Both the position numbers and the translations under genes were made by a program. 27,091 bases of DNA. It comes from Candidatus Marinamargulisbacteria bacterium. GTDB lineage: Bacteria > Margulisbacteria > Marinamargulisbacteria > UBA817. Positions 1 through 8,289 of this stretch are shown in pieces. The notes beneath the pieces are model-generated. The model searched no databases and was not told where the DNA came from. It worked only from the letters and a program-made list of their open reading frames with translations. The stretch lies in assembly GCA_023262965.1 (NCBI GenBank), contig JALQXX010000021.1:1-27091 (forward strand). The letters run 5' to 3'. Within the stretch, counting starts at the first letter, position 1, and each line of letters starts with the position of its first letter.

Positions 1-1
1 T

Positions 2-1870
2 GCGGCCTTGTATGGTGACCAGGTCATGCGGCATTTTTATGCGGCGGATTTTTTAAATGATGATTGGGGCATTAAAGGGCCTAAAATGGTGTTTGTAACG
101 GCGTGTGCAGCCAGCAATCATGCCATGGGGTATGCACGGGATATGATTGTTCAGGATGAGGCCGACGTGGTCATTGTGTTGGGGGTGGATTCCTTATCAA
201 AAGCCACATTTGCGGGATTTCATGCCTTGCAAGCGTTGAATATGACGGGTGGGGTGCCTTTTGGTCAGGACTATGGGATTTCATTGGGCGAAGGGGCTGC
301 CGCCATGATTGTGGAGCGAGAATCCGATTGCATGGCCCGTAAGGGGCGCATTCATGCCTACATTGGGGGATATGGGTTTAACAGTGATGCGTATCATGCC
401 ACATCCCCCGACAAAACGGGTAAAGGGGCCGCGGCAACCATGGCAGGTGCCCTGGCTATGGCGGGTATCTCACCGGAGCAGGTGTCGGTGATTTGCGCCC
501 ATGGTACGGGTACCGAAGCCAATGATGCGGCGGAATCATTGGCGATTGCCCGATGTTTTGGTGAGCATGCGTATCACGGGCTATCGGTAACCTCGACCAA
601 ATCGTTGTACGGGCATACCTTGGGAGCCTCGGGGATGACGCAATCGGTGATCATGATTGATAGCATGGCCCGGGGATGGATTCCGCCGATTCAGGGGTTT
701 AAAGCGCGTCGGCCGGGCTGTGATTTGGATTATGTATCCAATAGCCTGCGGATCCAGTCGGTGGACACGATTATGTCCAACAGTTTTGCCTTTGGTGGCA
801 ACAATGTATCGGTGGTGTTATGCAAAAATAGGCCCCCTACAAATGGGGGTGTGACGTCAGCGGAACCGATTGTGATCAGTCAGTGGTCAGCACTAACCCC
901 GCATATTCAAGACCTTAGGGATTGGGTGGCGATTCATGACCAGCATGAGGATCCCCTGCCCCGTATCAGGCGATTTGAGGGGTTTCGGATCCGCAATCCC
1001 CGACTCCGTAAATTCAATAAAGCGCCTTTAATGACACGATTGGCCATTGAATCGGTGGACCGTATGATGACGGCATTCCCGGCCCAGTCCTGGCATGACT
1101 GGGGATTGATTGTGGGAACGGCACGCGGACCAATGAAGACCTTTGAATCGTTTTATCAGGCGATTGTATCGGATGGCATGGCCTACGGATCCGCAGTGGA
1201 TTTTCAGCACATTGTTATGAACGCCATGGCGGGCCAAATTGCGATAGCGAATGGATTTACGGGATGCAACACCACCATTGCAGGCAATGCATTTTTAGCC
1301 GTAAAACACGCGATTGAATGGCTTCAACACGCCCAAGAGCCGGCTATTTTGGTAAGCAGCGCCGATGCATTGGCCAATCGGGATTGCCAATTGCTGCCCC
1401 AAACGCAGTACGGGGATATCGCATGGTGTGATGGTGCCGCGACGCTTTTATTGGAGCGCGAATCGGCCGCCATTCGGGCCAATCGGCCCCCATTGGGGTA
1501 TGTGGATAGCATGGTTGCGGCCAGCTTTCCGGTGGGCAGCATGGGCCTTGCTGAGCAAATGCATTGTATGCAACAAAGTATAGCGTTGACGGCATCGGCC
1601 ATTGATGTCCACGTTCACGCCAGTTTGGGGTGCGAGGTGCCGGTTATTGAGGGGGTATCACGGGTTTCTTCACAGCCTTATGTGGGCACATTGGAGTCCA
1701 CAACCCCACTCATCAACGTCATTTATGCGCTTATACTTATGGATCCAGATGCGGAATGGCTGCGACGGTTTCATGGCATCGCTCATATACCGCAGGTTAT
1801 TTTAATGAGCTATGCCACGATTAGCGGGCAATGCTGCAGTTTTATTTTACGACGGGGTGTGACACTATAA
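2..1870 (+). CDS. Ketoacyl synthase fused to inactive (chain-length-factor-like) synthase domain, 5' partial
   Basis: The reading frame is open from the left edge, so the true start lies outside the window. About 130 N-terminal residues are missing, judged from the catalytic Cys being near residue 163 in FabF. The first half is a thiolase-fold beta-ketoacyl synthase with the full triad visible: Cys in TACAAS (codon 104-106), His in AHGTGT (codon 500-502) and the second His in YGHTLGASG (codon 614-616). The second half, from about base 860, follows the same fold (DGAATLLLERES resembles the first half's EGAAAMIVERES). However, Ala (codon 1280-1282) replaces the nucleophilic Cys, and neither His motif is recognisable. 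A paired active/inactive synthase is known from type II PKS and aryl-polyene KS/CLF heterodimers; here both are in one chain. It is the first gene seen of an operon with a lipid-export-like ABC system. The product is unknown. Confidence 0.85.
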   Translation, partial: AALYGDQVMRHFYAADFLNDDWGIKGPKMVFVTACAASNHAMGYARDMIVQDEADVVIVLGVDSLSKATFAGFHALQALNMTGGVPFGQDYGISLGEGAAAMIVERESDCMARKGRIHAYIGGYGFNSDAYHATSPDKTGKGAAATMAGALAMAGISPEQVSVICAHGTGTEANDAAESLAIARCFGEHAYHGLSVTSTKSLYGHTLGASGMTQSVIMIDSMARGWIPPIQGFKARRPGCDLDYVSNSLRIQSVDTIMSNSFAFGGNNVSVVLCKNRPPTNGGVTSAEPIVISQWSALTPHIQDLRDWVAIHDQHEDPLPRIRRFEGFRIRNPRLRKFNKAPLMTRLAIESVDRMMTAFPAQSWHDWGLIVGTARGPMKTFESFYQAIVSDGMAYGSAVDFQHIVMNAMAGQIAIANGFTGCNTTIAGNAFLAVKHAIEWLQHAQEPAILVSSADALANRDCQLLPQTQYGDIAWCDGAATLLLERESAAIRANRPPLGYVDSMVAASFPVGSMGLAEQMHCMQQSIALTASAIDVHVHASLGCEVPVIEGVSRVSSQPYVGTLESTTPLINVIYALILMDPDAEWLRRFHGIAHIPQVILMSYATISGQCCSFILRRGVTL

Positions 1871-1890
1871 TGCAACGAAAGGATGTGACA

Positions 1891-2574
1891 ATGATAATAG
1901 CGTGTCGGGATATAACCAAAACGTATCGATTGGGGCACACCATTGTTCCCGCGTTGCATGCGGCAACAATGACGGTTCAGCGAGGGGAGTTTGTGGTGAT
2001 TGCAGGGGCTTCGGGTAGCGGAAAAACCACTTTATTGAATATTATGGGGGGGATTGATCGGCCAGATTCGGGGGACTATGTATTGGATGGTACGCCGATG
2101 ATGGGGTTGTCGGAGTCGCTTCGTACCCGTATTCGTCGGCAGAAAGTGGGCTTTGTTTTTCAGTCTTTTAATTTAATTCCAGTACTGTCAGCCTACGAAA
2201 ATGTGGCGTACCCGTTATGGTTAGCGGGTGAAAGCCCCAAAAGCCAGCGAGAAAAGGTCATGTATTGGTTGAATCGAGTGGGGTTATCCGATCAATCGCA
2301 GCAGCGGCCCAATGCGTTATCGGGCGGGCAGCGTCAACGTGTGGCCATTGCCCGCGCTTTGGTTAAATCCCCGGCGGTTATTGTGGCGGATGAACCCACA
2401 GCCAGTTTGGATTCCAAAACCGGGGCATCCATTATTGAATTAATGCGTGAATTGATTCGTGACCAGGGCACAACATGCGTGGTATCATCCCACGATACCA
2501 TGGTGATTCAATCGGCTGAACGGGTCGTGTATATGCGGGATGGCCGCATGGATAAGGAGGTAAATAATCAATGA
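1891..2574 (+). CDS. ABC transporter ATPase, LolD/MacB-type
   Basis: This is the nucleotide-binding subunit of an FtsX/LolE-type exporter, 227 residues, the usual size for LolD. Visible motifs are Walker A (GASGSGKTT), the Q-loop (FVFQSFNLIP), the signature LSGGQRQR, Walker B with the catalytic Glu (VIVADEP), a D-loop (SLD) and the switch His (SSHD). I chose the ATG at 1891 because AAAGGA at 1878-1883 sits 7 bases upstream. An ATG at 1870 overlapping the previous stop and a further upstream in-frame ATG at 1831 lie inside the synthase gene and lack a better site. Its permease partner is two genes downstream (3323-4546). LolD proper acts on lipoproteins and MacB on toxins or siderophores. With a synthase upstream and a LolA-like carrier downstream, a lipid-like substrate is plausible. 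Confidence 0.93.
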   Translation: MIIACRDITKTYRLGHTIVPALHAATMTVQRGEFVVIAGASGSGKTTLLNIMGGIDRPDSGDYVLDGTPMMGLSESLRTRIRRQKVGFVFQSFNLIPVLSAYENVAYPLWLAGESPKSQREKVMYWLNRVGLSDQSQQRPNALSGGQRQRVAIARALVKSPAVIVADEPTASLDSKTGASIIELMRELIRDQGTTCVVSSHDTMVIQSAERVVYMRDGRMDKEVNNQ

Positions 2575-3326
2575 AACATCAATGGATTCGGGGGGTATAT
2601 ATCGGAGGGGTTATGGCAAGTGTCATGTTTCCGGTTCATACCATGGCGACCTCGCCATCGAACCACTCGCCCACACAGAGGGCTGTGTCAGCCACGGGGG
2701 CAACAATCGCAACGCCGTCATCCCCTGCGGCGTCAAACGAAACTGTGGCACTACCGGTGGCACAGACCATGACTCCGGCTGAAATCACCGCCCAGTATGC
2801 CTATATTGAAGCCGTTGGTCCCAACACATCGATGGCCAAAATTGAGACCGCCGAGAATGCGTACCAGACATTGCAGCGTCAGACGCCAAAATTGGGGTAT
2901 GGCTGTCGCATGGCGTCATTAATGGCCGTAAAAGCGACTCAGGTGCGTTGGCCGCATCAAAAAATCGGCTATGCCAATCAATCGATTCGGCTATTTGACC
3001 GATTGGAACGGCAGGCTATGGCCAGTGATGACCCTCAGGAACGCTATGAATTTCATTTGTATCGGGGGCGAACATACAGTAATTTCCCTGGTTTTTTGAA
3101 TAAAAAACAAGCTGCTGCCGCGGATTTGCGTAAGGCGGCGGAGATGGCGCCTTCTTTGAACCGTCCACCCGAGGAATTGGGATCGTTTTACCTGGCTTAC
3201 GCGCTATTTTTAGAGAAGGACGGGGATTTAGCCGGCGCCAAGCATTACGGTCGGTTGGCCCACGACTATGTGTTAAGTGATCACGACGCTAAGGCGGCCA
3301 AAAAACTATTGGATCGATTGAAATGA
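2571..3326 (+). CDS. Exported protein with helical (TPR-like) repeats, unknown function
   Basis: This 251-residue protein was not recognised as a named family. Residues 1-27 form a signal peptide (basic start, hydrophobic core, small residues around HTMA). A low-complexity Ala/Thr/Ser/Pro stretch follows to about residue 70. The rest is helical, and residues 160-250 look like degenerate TPRs (FHLYRGRTY, DLRKAAEMAP, DLAGAKHYGRLAHDYVL). The start is well supported: AAGGAGG at 2554-2560 precedes the ATG, which overlaps the ATPase stop in an ATGA. Its position between ATPase and permease, with 4-base overlaps on both sides, suggests a periplasmic accessory of the same exporter. The specific role is unknown. 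Confidence 0.8.
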   Translation: MKHQWIRGVYIGGVMASVMFPVHTMATSPSNHSPTQRAVSATGATIATPSSPAASNETVALPVAQTMTPAEITAQYAYIEAVGPNTSMAKIETAENAYQTLQRQTPKLGYGCRMASLMAVKATQVRWPHQKIGYANQSIRLFDRLERQAMASDDPQERYEFHLYRGRTYSNFPGFLNKKQAAAADLRKAAEMAPSLNRPPEELGSFYLAYALFLEKDGDLAGAKHYGRLAHDYVLSDHDAKAAKKLLDRLK

Positions 3327-4546
3327 TTCTGCGGCAGCTTGTATTTGCGTTTCGGAATGTATGTCGCAATAAGCGTCGGACGGCGATGACCTTGGCGGCA
3401 ATGATTACGGGCGGGGTGGCGATTATTGTGGTTGGCGGGTACATTGAGTACAGTTTTTGGGGATTGCGGGAAATGGCCATTCGCAGTGAATTGGGTCATA
3501 TTCAGGTATATCAATCAGGGTTTATAGCCAATGGGGCGGTGGATCCCAGTGGGTATTTATTGACCTCGGATCGTGTTGATGCGATTACCCGCGTGTTGGA
3601 TCAACAGGCCCAGGTAACCACGTATGCCAAACGATTGGGCGTGGTGGGTCTTATATCGAACGGTTCGGCCAACGTATTTTTTTTGGGGGAAGGTGTTGAG
3701 CCGGATCGGGAAGCGGCGATTAGCTCGACCATTACCATCGTTTCGGGCACCGATTTGTTTGCGGAGGATCGGTACACGGTATCGGTGGGAAAGGGGTTGG
3801 CCGAGCATCTGCGGGTAAAACCGGGGGACACGGTCACCCTGCTGGTAACCACGCATTATGGGGGGTTAAACGCCATGGATTTTACGGTTTCGGGGATTAT
3901 ATCCAACGGGATTAAGGCGTTTGATGACAAGGTGATCCGAATGAATTTGGTGGACGCCCAAGAATTAATGGGGATGACGCAAATTGAGCGATTGATTGTA
4001 TTGTTGGCGGATACCGATCAGACGCCCGTGGTCTACACCAACTTGCAAATGGCGTTAAATGATGTGGATCTGCGGCCCTGGTATGATATGGCGGACTATT
4101 ATCATCAAGTAAAAACGGTATATGCTACGATTTTCACCTTCTTAAAAAGTGTGATTGTGGTGGTGATTGTATTGAGTATTATGAATACGATGATGATGGC
4201 CGTTATGGAACGGGTAACGGAGATTGGCATTTTACGGGCCATGGGAACGTCTCGGGCCCATATTGCCGTCATGTTTTTAAACGAGGGGCTAATTTTGGGG
4301 GCTATTGGGGGTGTTTTAGCTGTAAGTATGGGATTATTGTGTGCGTATGGCGTGACCGTGGCGGGTGGGGTATATATGCCACCCCCACCCGGTCATACCA
4401 CGGGGTATATGATTTTAATTACGCCCACAATGGATGTGGTGATGTGGACCATGGGATTGGTGATGGGGTGTTCGGTGATATCCAGTATTGTACCGGCTAT
4501 TAAGGCATCGCGATGGGATGTTATGGAGGCAATTCGACATGTTTAA
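3323..4546 (+). CDS. ABC transporter permease, FtsX/LolE/MacB family
   Basis: A 407-residue inner-membrane permease of the type VII (MacB/LolCDE) fold. One transmembrane segment lies near residues 20-42 (AAMITGGVAIIVVGGYI). A large periplasmic domain spans about residues 45-265, and three C-terminal membrane segments lie at about 275-295, 325-350 and 370-395. The FtsX signature around MNTMMMAVMERVTEIGILRAMG matches the family's coupling region, which contacts the ATPase. The start overlaps the previous stop in an ATGA. It forms the transporter with the ATPase at 1891-2574. A single permease gene implies a homodimer, unlike the LolC/LolE heterodimer. Confidence 0.92.
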   Translation: MILRQLVFAFRNVCRNKRRTAMTLAAMITGGVAIIVVGGYIEYSFWGLREMAIRSELGHIQVYQSGFIANGAVDPSGYLLTSDRVDAITRVLDQQAQVTTYAKRLGVVGLISNGSANVFFLGEGVEPDREAAISSTITIVSGTDLFAEDRYTVSVGKGLAEHLRVKPGDTVTLLVTTHYGGLNAMDFTVSGIISNGIKAFDDKVIRMNLVDAQELMGMTQIERLIVLLADTDQTPVVYTNLQMALNDVDLRPWYDMADYYHQVKTVYATIFTFLKSVIVVVIVLSIMNTMMMAVMERVTEIGILRAMGTSRAHIAVMFLNEGLILGAIGGVLAVSMGLLCAYGVTVAGGVYMPPPPGHTTGYMILITPTMDVVMWTMGLVMGCSVISSIVPAIKASRWDVMEAIRHV

Positions 4547-5447
4547 AAAATGGTCTAAGGGAGTCGCTGCACTGATAATTGTGGGGGCGATTATCGCCGG
4601 TGGCACGATGGCGGTTAATACCGATGGATCGGATCATCCCATTGGAAGCGATGAGACCCCCGAGGTAGCCCTTTCGTCCGCCCTTTCGCCCCCCGTGACG
4701 CAGGCGGTGTCCATCAAGGCCGTTGCAGCAGCCCCTTTGGCTACAACAGACATCGCGCCCCATGCCGATGCGGCAGCGATATTGGAGCGGGTGGACGGGT
4801 ATCGGGGGTATCAGGAACCGTTTAGTATGGCGATTACCGTCACGGATAGGGGGACGGATGGAAAGCCGGGCAACCGCTTGCGGTTTACGGCCCACATTAA
4901 AGATCGGGGATCGTCGTTTTTGCAATACACCTATCCCCCTGTGGATCAGGGCAAATTATTGCTCATGGTCAACGAGGCGATTTGGTTTTACCACAAAAAA
5001 ATCAGTAAGCCATTGCGATTATCGCAGCGACAGCGGTTATTGGGTAATGTCAGTAATGCGGATGTGGCCCGCGCTAATTTTGCAATTGATTACACCCCAC
5101 AGGTCCGTGGATTTGAGGTGATTGATGGTCAAAAAGCCCTTATGCTCACCTTAACGGCTAAGCATGAGCAGGTGGCCTACGCTCAGATTATCATGGCGGT
5201 GCATCCCCGCACGTATCGCCCCATTTTAGGGCGATTTTATGCGGCTTCGGGCAAACTATTAAAAACCAGCACTTACGACTCCTATCAACGGGTGGGTGAT
5301 GGCGAGAAACTCCAAACCATGACCATTCGGGACGCTATTTTAACCGACACCCAAACCCAGATCGAGTACCGAGACTATCAATTGCAAGCCTTGCCACCAC
5401 ACTATTACAATCCCGATTTCTTGCCCCGTATTCGACAGCTCGAATGA
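4539..5447 (+). CDS. LolA-like outer membrane lipoprotein-sorting protein
   Basis: A predicted periplasmic carrier of 302 residues with an N-terminal signal peptide (MFKKWSKGVAALIIVGAIIA) and an Ala/Pro-rich linker. The LolA-like domain runs from about residue 80 to the end. Typical family stretches are KLLLMVNEAIWFY, KPLRLSQRQRLLGNVSNADV and NFAIDYTP. This family resembles LolA, binding acyl chains in a half-barrel, and commonly accompanies FtsX-type permeases or RND transporters. The ATG at 4539 is preferred over an in-frame ATG at 4488 because GGAGG at 4525-4529 is well spaced and the longer form would bury the signal peptide. It overlaps the permease by 8 bases. It most likely ferries the hydrophobic substrate from the permease to the outer membrane. 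Confidence 0.9.
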   Translation: MFKKWSKGVAALIIVGAIIAGGTMAVNTDGSDHPIGSDETPEVALSSALSPPVTQAVSIKAVAAAPLATTDIAPHADAAAILERVDGYRGYQEPFSMAITVTDRGTDGKPGNRLRFTAHIKDRGSSFLQYTYPPVDQGKLLLMVNEAIWFYHKKISKPLRLSQRQRLLGNVSNADVARANFAIDYTPQVRGFEVIDGQKALMLTLTAKHEQVAYAQIIMAVHPRTYRPILGRFYAASGKLLKTSTYDSYQRVGDGEKLQTMTIRDAILTDTQTQIEYRDYQLQALPPHYYNPDFLPRIRQLE

Positions 5448-6643
5448 TTCGTATGATAAAGCGGGGACTGTTGGTCGGGGTGATACTGTATGTGACCGCT
5501 GTGTGCGCGCATGAACTACCCCTGAAATGGGATCAATCATGGGTGTCGGTATGGGGGCGTGTGAATCAGCTATCCGATACCCTGGTGAACCCTCAGAATC
5601 AATTGGGTTTGGCCGAGCAGTACATCACAACGCGGTATTACGTGACCGTAGAGGAGGCGGTGAGTGATGGGGTATCGGTATACGCGGTGCCGCGATTCAC
5701 CTGGGACAATCGCGATGGCGAATCCCTTCAATACATGGATTGGGATGAAGCGTATATGACGGTTACACCTCACCCGCAGGTATTTGTGGATGTGGGCAAA
5801 AAAAACACGCGATGGGGCACGGCCTACGCGTGGAATATTGTGAATATTTTTGATCCGGACAATCGATTTGTTAAAGAGTTTAATCGATTTAGGGATGGGG
5901 TATATGCGCAGTATTTTGATCAATCGGATCGATCGATATCGGCAATATGGTTTACGGATAATGGGGATTATGCGCTACGGTTGAATGGTCAGTGGGGGCG
6001 TACCGAGGGCGATGTGCTGTATTTAAACCGGGATCATCACGCCATGGTGGGATTCGACGCTGCACGACCATTGGGGGATGCGTGGTTGGTGTATATGGAA
6101 GTATTGGCGCAACAGGGTACAACGGCGCTGTTTCCGGTTGCGGCATCGGCGGGCCGATACGACTGGCTGCCCACACAATCAGCCGCCAAAACGATTTACA
6201 CACAGCAGGTGTGGGGCATTCAGTATACGGCATTATCGGGCACAACGATTATTGGGGAATATTTGTATAATGCCGTGGGGTTATCCGATGCGGACTATGC
6301 TGTATTTGAAAAAGGCATGGCGGCGGCTAACAAGGCCCTACAGGGATGGGGGGCGGGATTTATTGGGGATGCCGCGGATGGGTATCGCTTTGCCCAATTT
6401 CGGCGGCATTACGGGTTTATGCGACTGGACAATCCCCGGATCCTGCCGCATATAGGGCTTGCGCTCAACACCTATTATTCGATTAGCGATGGGGGTTTTT
6501 TGCTGTTGCCGGTTATAACCGTAGCGGCTGGTCCGAGGTGTCAAGTCACCACCCGATTTTTTGTGCCAATAGGGCCTGCGGATGGGGAATTCAAGCGATT
6601 TTATACGGCGTATGCGGCGATGAATTTACAGTACTTTTTTTAG
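5444..6643 (+). CDS. Outer-membrane beta-barrel protein of a lipid-export-like operon
   Basis: A 399-residue exported protein; the first ATG overlaps the previous stop (ATGA), and a second ATG at 5453 gives a cleaner signal peptide (MIKRGLLVGVILYVTAVCA). The body has alternating hydrophobic and aromatic strands. It carries a motif common in DUF1302-like outer-membrane proteins: VDVGKKNTRWGTAYAWN followed by NIFDPDNRF. The C terminus (NLQYFF) ends in Phe, as expected for BAM-assembled barrels. In other bacteria DUF1302-type barrels pair with LolA-like proteins and transporters. Here it is the last gene of such a set, so it is probably the outer-membrane end of the pathway. The family name is tentative; the barrel and its location are well supported. 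Confidence 0.8.
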   Translation: MIRMIKRGLLVGVILYVTAVCAHELPLKWDQSWVSVWGRVNQLSDTLVNPQNQLGLAEQYITTRYYVTVEEAVSDGVSVYAVPRFTWDNRDGESLQYMDWDEAYMTVTPHPQVFVDVGKKNTRWGTAYAWNIVNIFDPDNRFVKEFNRFRDGVYAQYFDQSDRSISAIWFTDNGDYALRLNGQWGRTEGDVLYLNRDHHAMVGFDAARPLGDAWLVYMEVLAQQGTTALFPVAASAGRYDWLPTQSAAKTIYTQQVWGIQYTALSGTTIIGEYLYNAVGLSDADYAVFEKGMAAANKALQGWGAGFIGDAADGYRFAQFRRHYGFMRLDNPRILPHIGLALNTYYSISDGGFLLLPVITVAAGPRCQVTTRFFVPIGPADGEFKRFYTAYAAMNLQYFF

Positions 6644-6672
6644 GGGGCGCTATCCCTTTTTGGTAGGTAACG

Positions 6673-6688
6673 CAGGGACACATCCCTG
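6673..6688. terminator. Hairpin between convergent genes
   Basis: CAGGGA at 6673-6678 and TCCCTG at 6683-6688 form a perfect 6-bp stem with a 4-base loop. A flanking ACG/CGT can extend it across a GG bulge. It lies between the convergent stops of the barrel gene (6643) and the ORF6N gene (6724). There is no clear T-tract on either side, so termination is inferred from position only. Confidence 0.3.
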
Positions 6689-6723
6689 GGCGTGATGATC
6701 AAAATATGTCGGTCAACACGCCC

Positions 6724-7341
6724 TCACCCCCGCCCAATAAACCCATCTTTTTTAATCACAATAGAGGCATCACGAAACCGATTAAACTGCCGTAATAAAT
6801 CGGTGACCTTATCATTCAGGTCATTGATTTCCATGTTTTGTACACGCATATCCATATCATGATCTTTTTTAAGAACGCGCATATCGGCGGCCAGTGTCTG
6901 GGCGCGGGCGTCGGCAAGCTGGGCCGCCGCTTCCAATCGTTTGACCCGTTCTTTTAATAGTTCATAGCTGGGATTGACCATACTCTGATTTTTCATGGTA
7001 ACAAACGCATCAATAATAAACAGGCTGATTTGGATAGCGCTGGGACTTTTCAGGACATTACTGGCCTGCAAGCATCCGTGTTCGGTAAAAACAAAGGGCC
7101 GTTTTCGCACACCTCCCCAACTTGAAGTCACAAATTGTGACTTCAAGTGCTTAAATTCCGCGGGGGTCAGTTGAAACATAAAGGATTCGGGAAATCGATT
7201 GCGATTACGCTTAACGGCCTGATTAAGAACCTTGGTTTCTACCTGATACAATTGCGCCAAATCCCGATCCAGCATCACGTGTTGACCACGAATGGTTAGG
7301 ATGGCGTTGGTAATAGTAGGGGTCGTTGTATTGGCTGTCAT
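6724..7341 (-). CDS. ORF6N-domain protein
   Basis: This is a DNA-binding-type protein of the ORF6N family, often found in phage or mobile regions and also as stand-alone chromosomal genes. The ORF6N domain fills roughly the first 105 residues: ILTIRGQHVMLDRDLAQLY, then VKRNRNRFPESFMFQLT, then VFTEHGCLQASNVL. A coiled-coil stretch follows (MRVLKKDHDMDMRVQNMEIN). I chose the ATG at 7341, giving 205 residues, because the domain begins shortly after it. An upstream in-frame TTG at 7383 would add 14 residues, and neither has a clear Shine-Dalgarno. The gene contains a perfect 29-nt palindrome at 7120-7148. No phage genes flank it, so mobility is not demonstrated. Confidence 0.85.
   Translation of the reverse strand: MTANTTTPTITNAILTIRGQHVMLDRDLAQLYQVETKVLNQAVKRNRNRFPESFMFQLTPAEFKHLKSQFVTSSWGGVRKRPFVFTEHGCLQASNVLKSPSAIQISLFIIDAFVTMKNQSMVNPSYELLKERVKRLEAAAQLADARAQTLAADMRVLKKDHDMDMRVQNMEINDLNDKVTDLLRQFNRFRDASIVIKKDGFIGRG
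7120..7148. repeat. Perfect 29-nt palindrome inside the ORF6N gene
   Basis: The arms ACTTGAAGTCACAA (7120-7133) and TTGTGACTTCAAGT (7135-7148) are exact reverse complements around a single central A (7134). On the coding (minus) strand the region encodes the LKSQFVTS part of the ORF6N protein. It could be a binding site for the protein itself, an mRNA hairpin or a family-conserved DNA feature. Confidence 0.9.
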
Positions 7342-7452
7342 GGTTCTACTAGTAATGATATCGATGTTTGGACGGGTATACAATCATCAAAAATAGATTC
7401 ACTATAAGAGGCCTGGATTCCTCAGGGATTTTTAAGTATTCTAATAATAAGT

Positions 7453-8289
7453 ATGTACTATCAGCGTTACACCAATGGCCGTTATTATGTGGGCATTGTT
7501 TTATTGCTACTTATTTTATTTGGCGGATTTAGGCTGGTATTTGCCCTATTCAGCTTATTTTTTGCGCTACTTTTTAATTTTTTCCCATTAGTTATGGTCG
7601 GGTATTTTGTATATCGGTTTGTGCGGCAATCGGGTCGCAATCGATTTATTAATATGTCCTTAAACCAGGAATCGCCCGATTTCAAACGATTTGTGGAGCT
7701 GATGGTGCATATTATGATGATTGTTGCTCGGGCGGACGGCCGAATTGATTCGCAGGAAGTGCAGGTTATTCGGCAATTTTTTATTCAGCACATGGGATTT
7801 TCGGGGGGGAAGATTCAATGGTTAAACGATACGATTGAGTCGGCGCGAACGGCTACGGATACCCTAGCGGACTTGGCCAACGAATGCGTGACGCAGTTTG
7901 GTTACGAATCGCATTTAATGTTGTTGAATATGGTTTATAATGTGGCGTATTCCGATGGGGTCATGCATGCCAAAGAGGCGGCTTGTATTGATCAATTGGC
8001 GGTGCTATTGCGGGTATCGGCAATGGATCATCAACGCATTAAGATGGCGTTTGAGGCGCAATATGCGCGTTCCAGTTCTGGGCATAGTGCCGATGCGGAT
8101 TACGCTATTTTGGGTGTAAAACCATCGGCTTCAGCAAGCGAGATTAAGCGGGCATATCGGGATTTAACCAAAAAGTACCATCCCGATAAGGTGCAGCATT
8201 TGGGGGAGTCGTTTCGCAAAGAGGCGGAGTCTAAGATGCAAGACATCAATCGTGCCTACGATGCGATACTGAAGCGTACCGCTTCATGA
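7453..8289 (+). CDS. djlA: DjlA-type membrane-anchored J-domain co-chaperone
   Basis: A 278-residue protein with the full DjlA layout. One or two hydrophobic segments lie at residues 11-55. A TerB-like domain spans about residues 77-200, with two acidic metal-site-like motifs (ARADGRIDSQE and AYSDGVMHAKE). A C-terminal J domain spans about residues 214-275, with the HPD tripeptide at 243-245 (KKYHPDK), which stimulates DnaK ATPase. The length is close to the 271 residues of the E. coli protein. There is no Shine-Dalgarno before the ATG at 7453, but a -10-like TATTCT lies at 7437-7442, so a very short leader is possible. The downstream unknown gene overlaps it by 4 bases. Confidence 0.88.
   Translation: MYYQRYTNGRYYVGIVLLLLILFGGFRLVFALFSLFFALLFNFFPLVMVGYFVYRFVRQSGRNRFINMSLNQESPDFKRFVELMVHIMMIVARADGRIDSQEVQVIRQFFIQHMGFSGGKIQWLNDTIESARTATDTLADLANECVTQFGYESHLMLLNMVYNVAYSDGVMHAKEAACIDQLAVLLRVSAMDHQRIKMAFEAQYARSSSGHSADADYAILGVKPSASASEIKRAYRDLTKKYHPDKVQHLGESFRKEAESKMQDINRAYDAILKRTAS

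Noticed and set aside
6724-7383. ORF6N gene as evidence of a prophage
   Set aside because: No integrase, structural phage genes or attachment repeats flank it, and ORF6N genes also occur alone.
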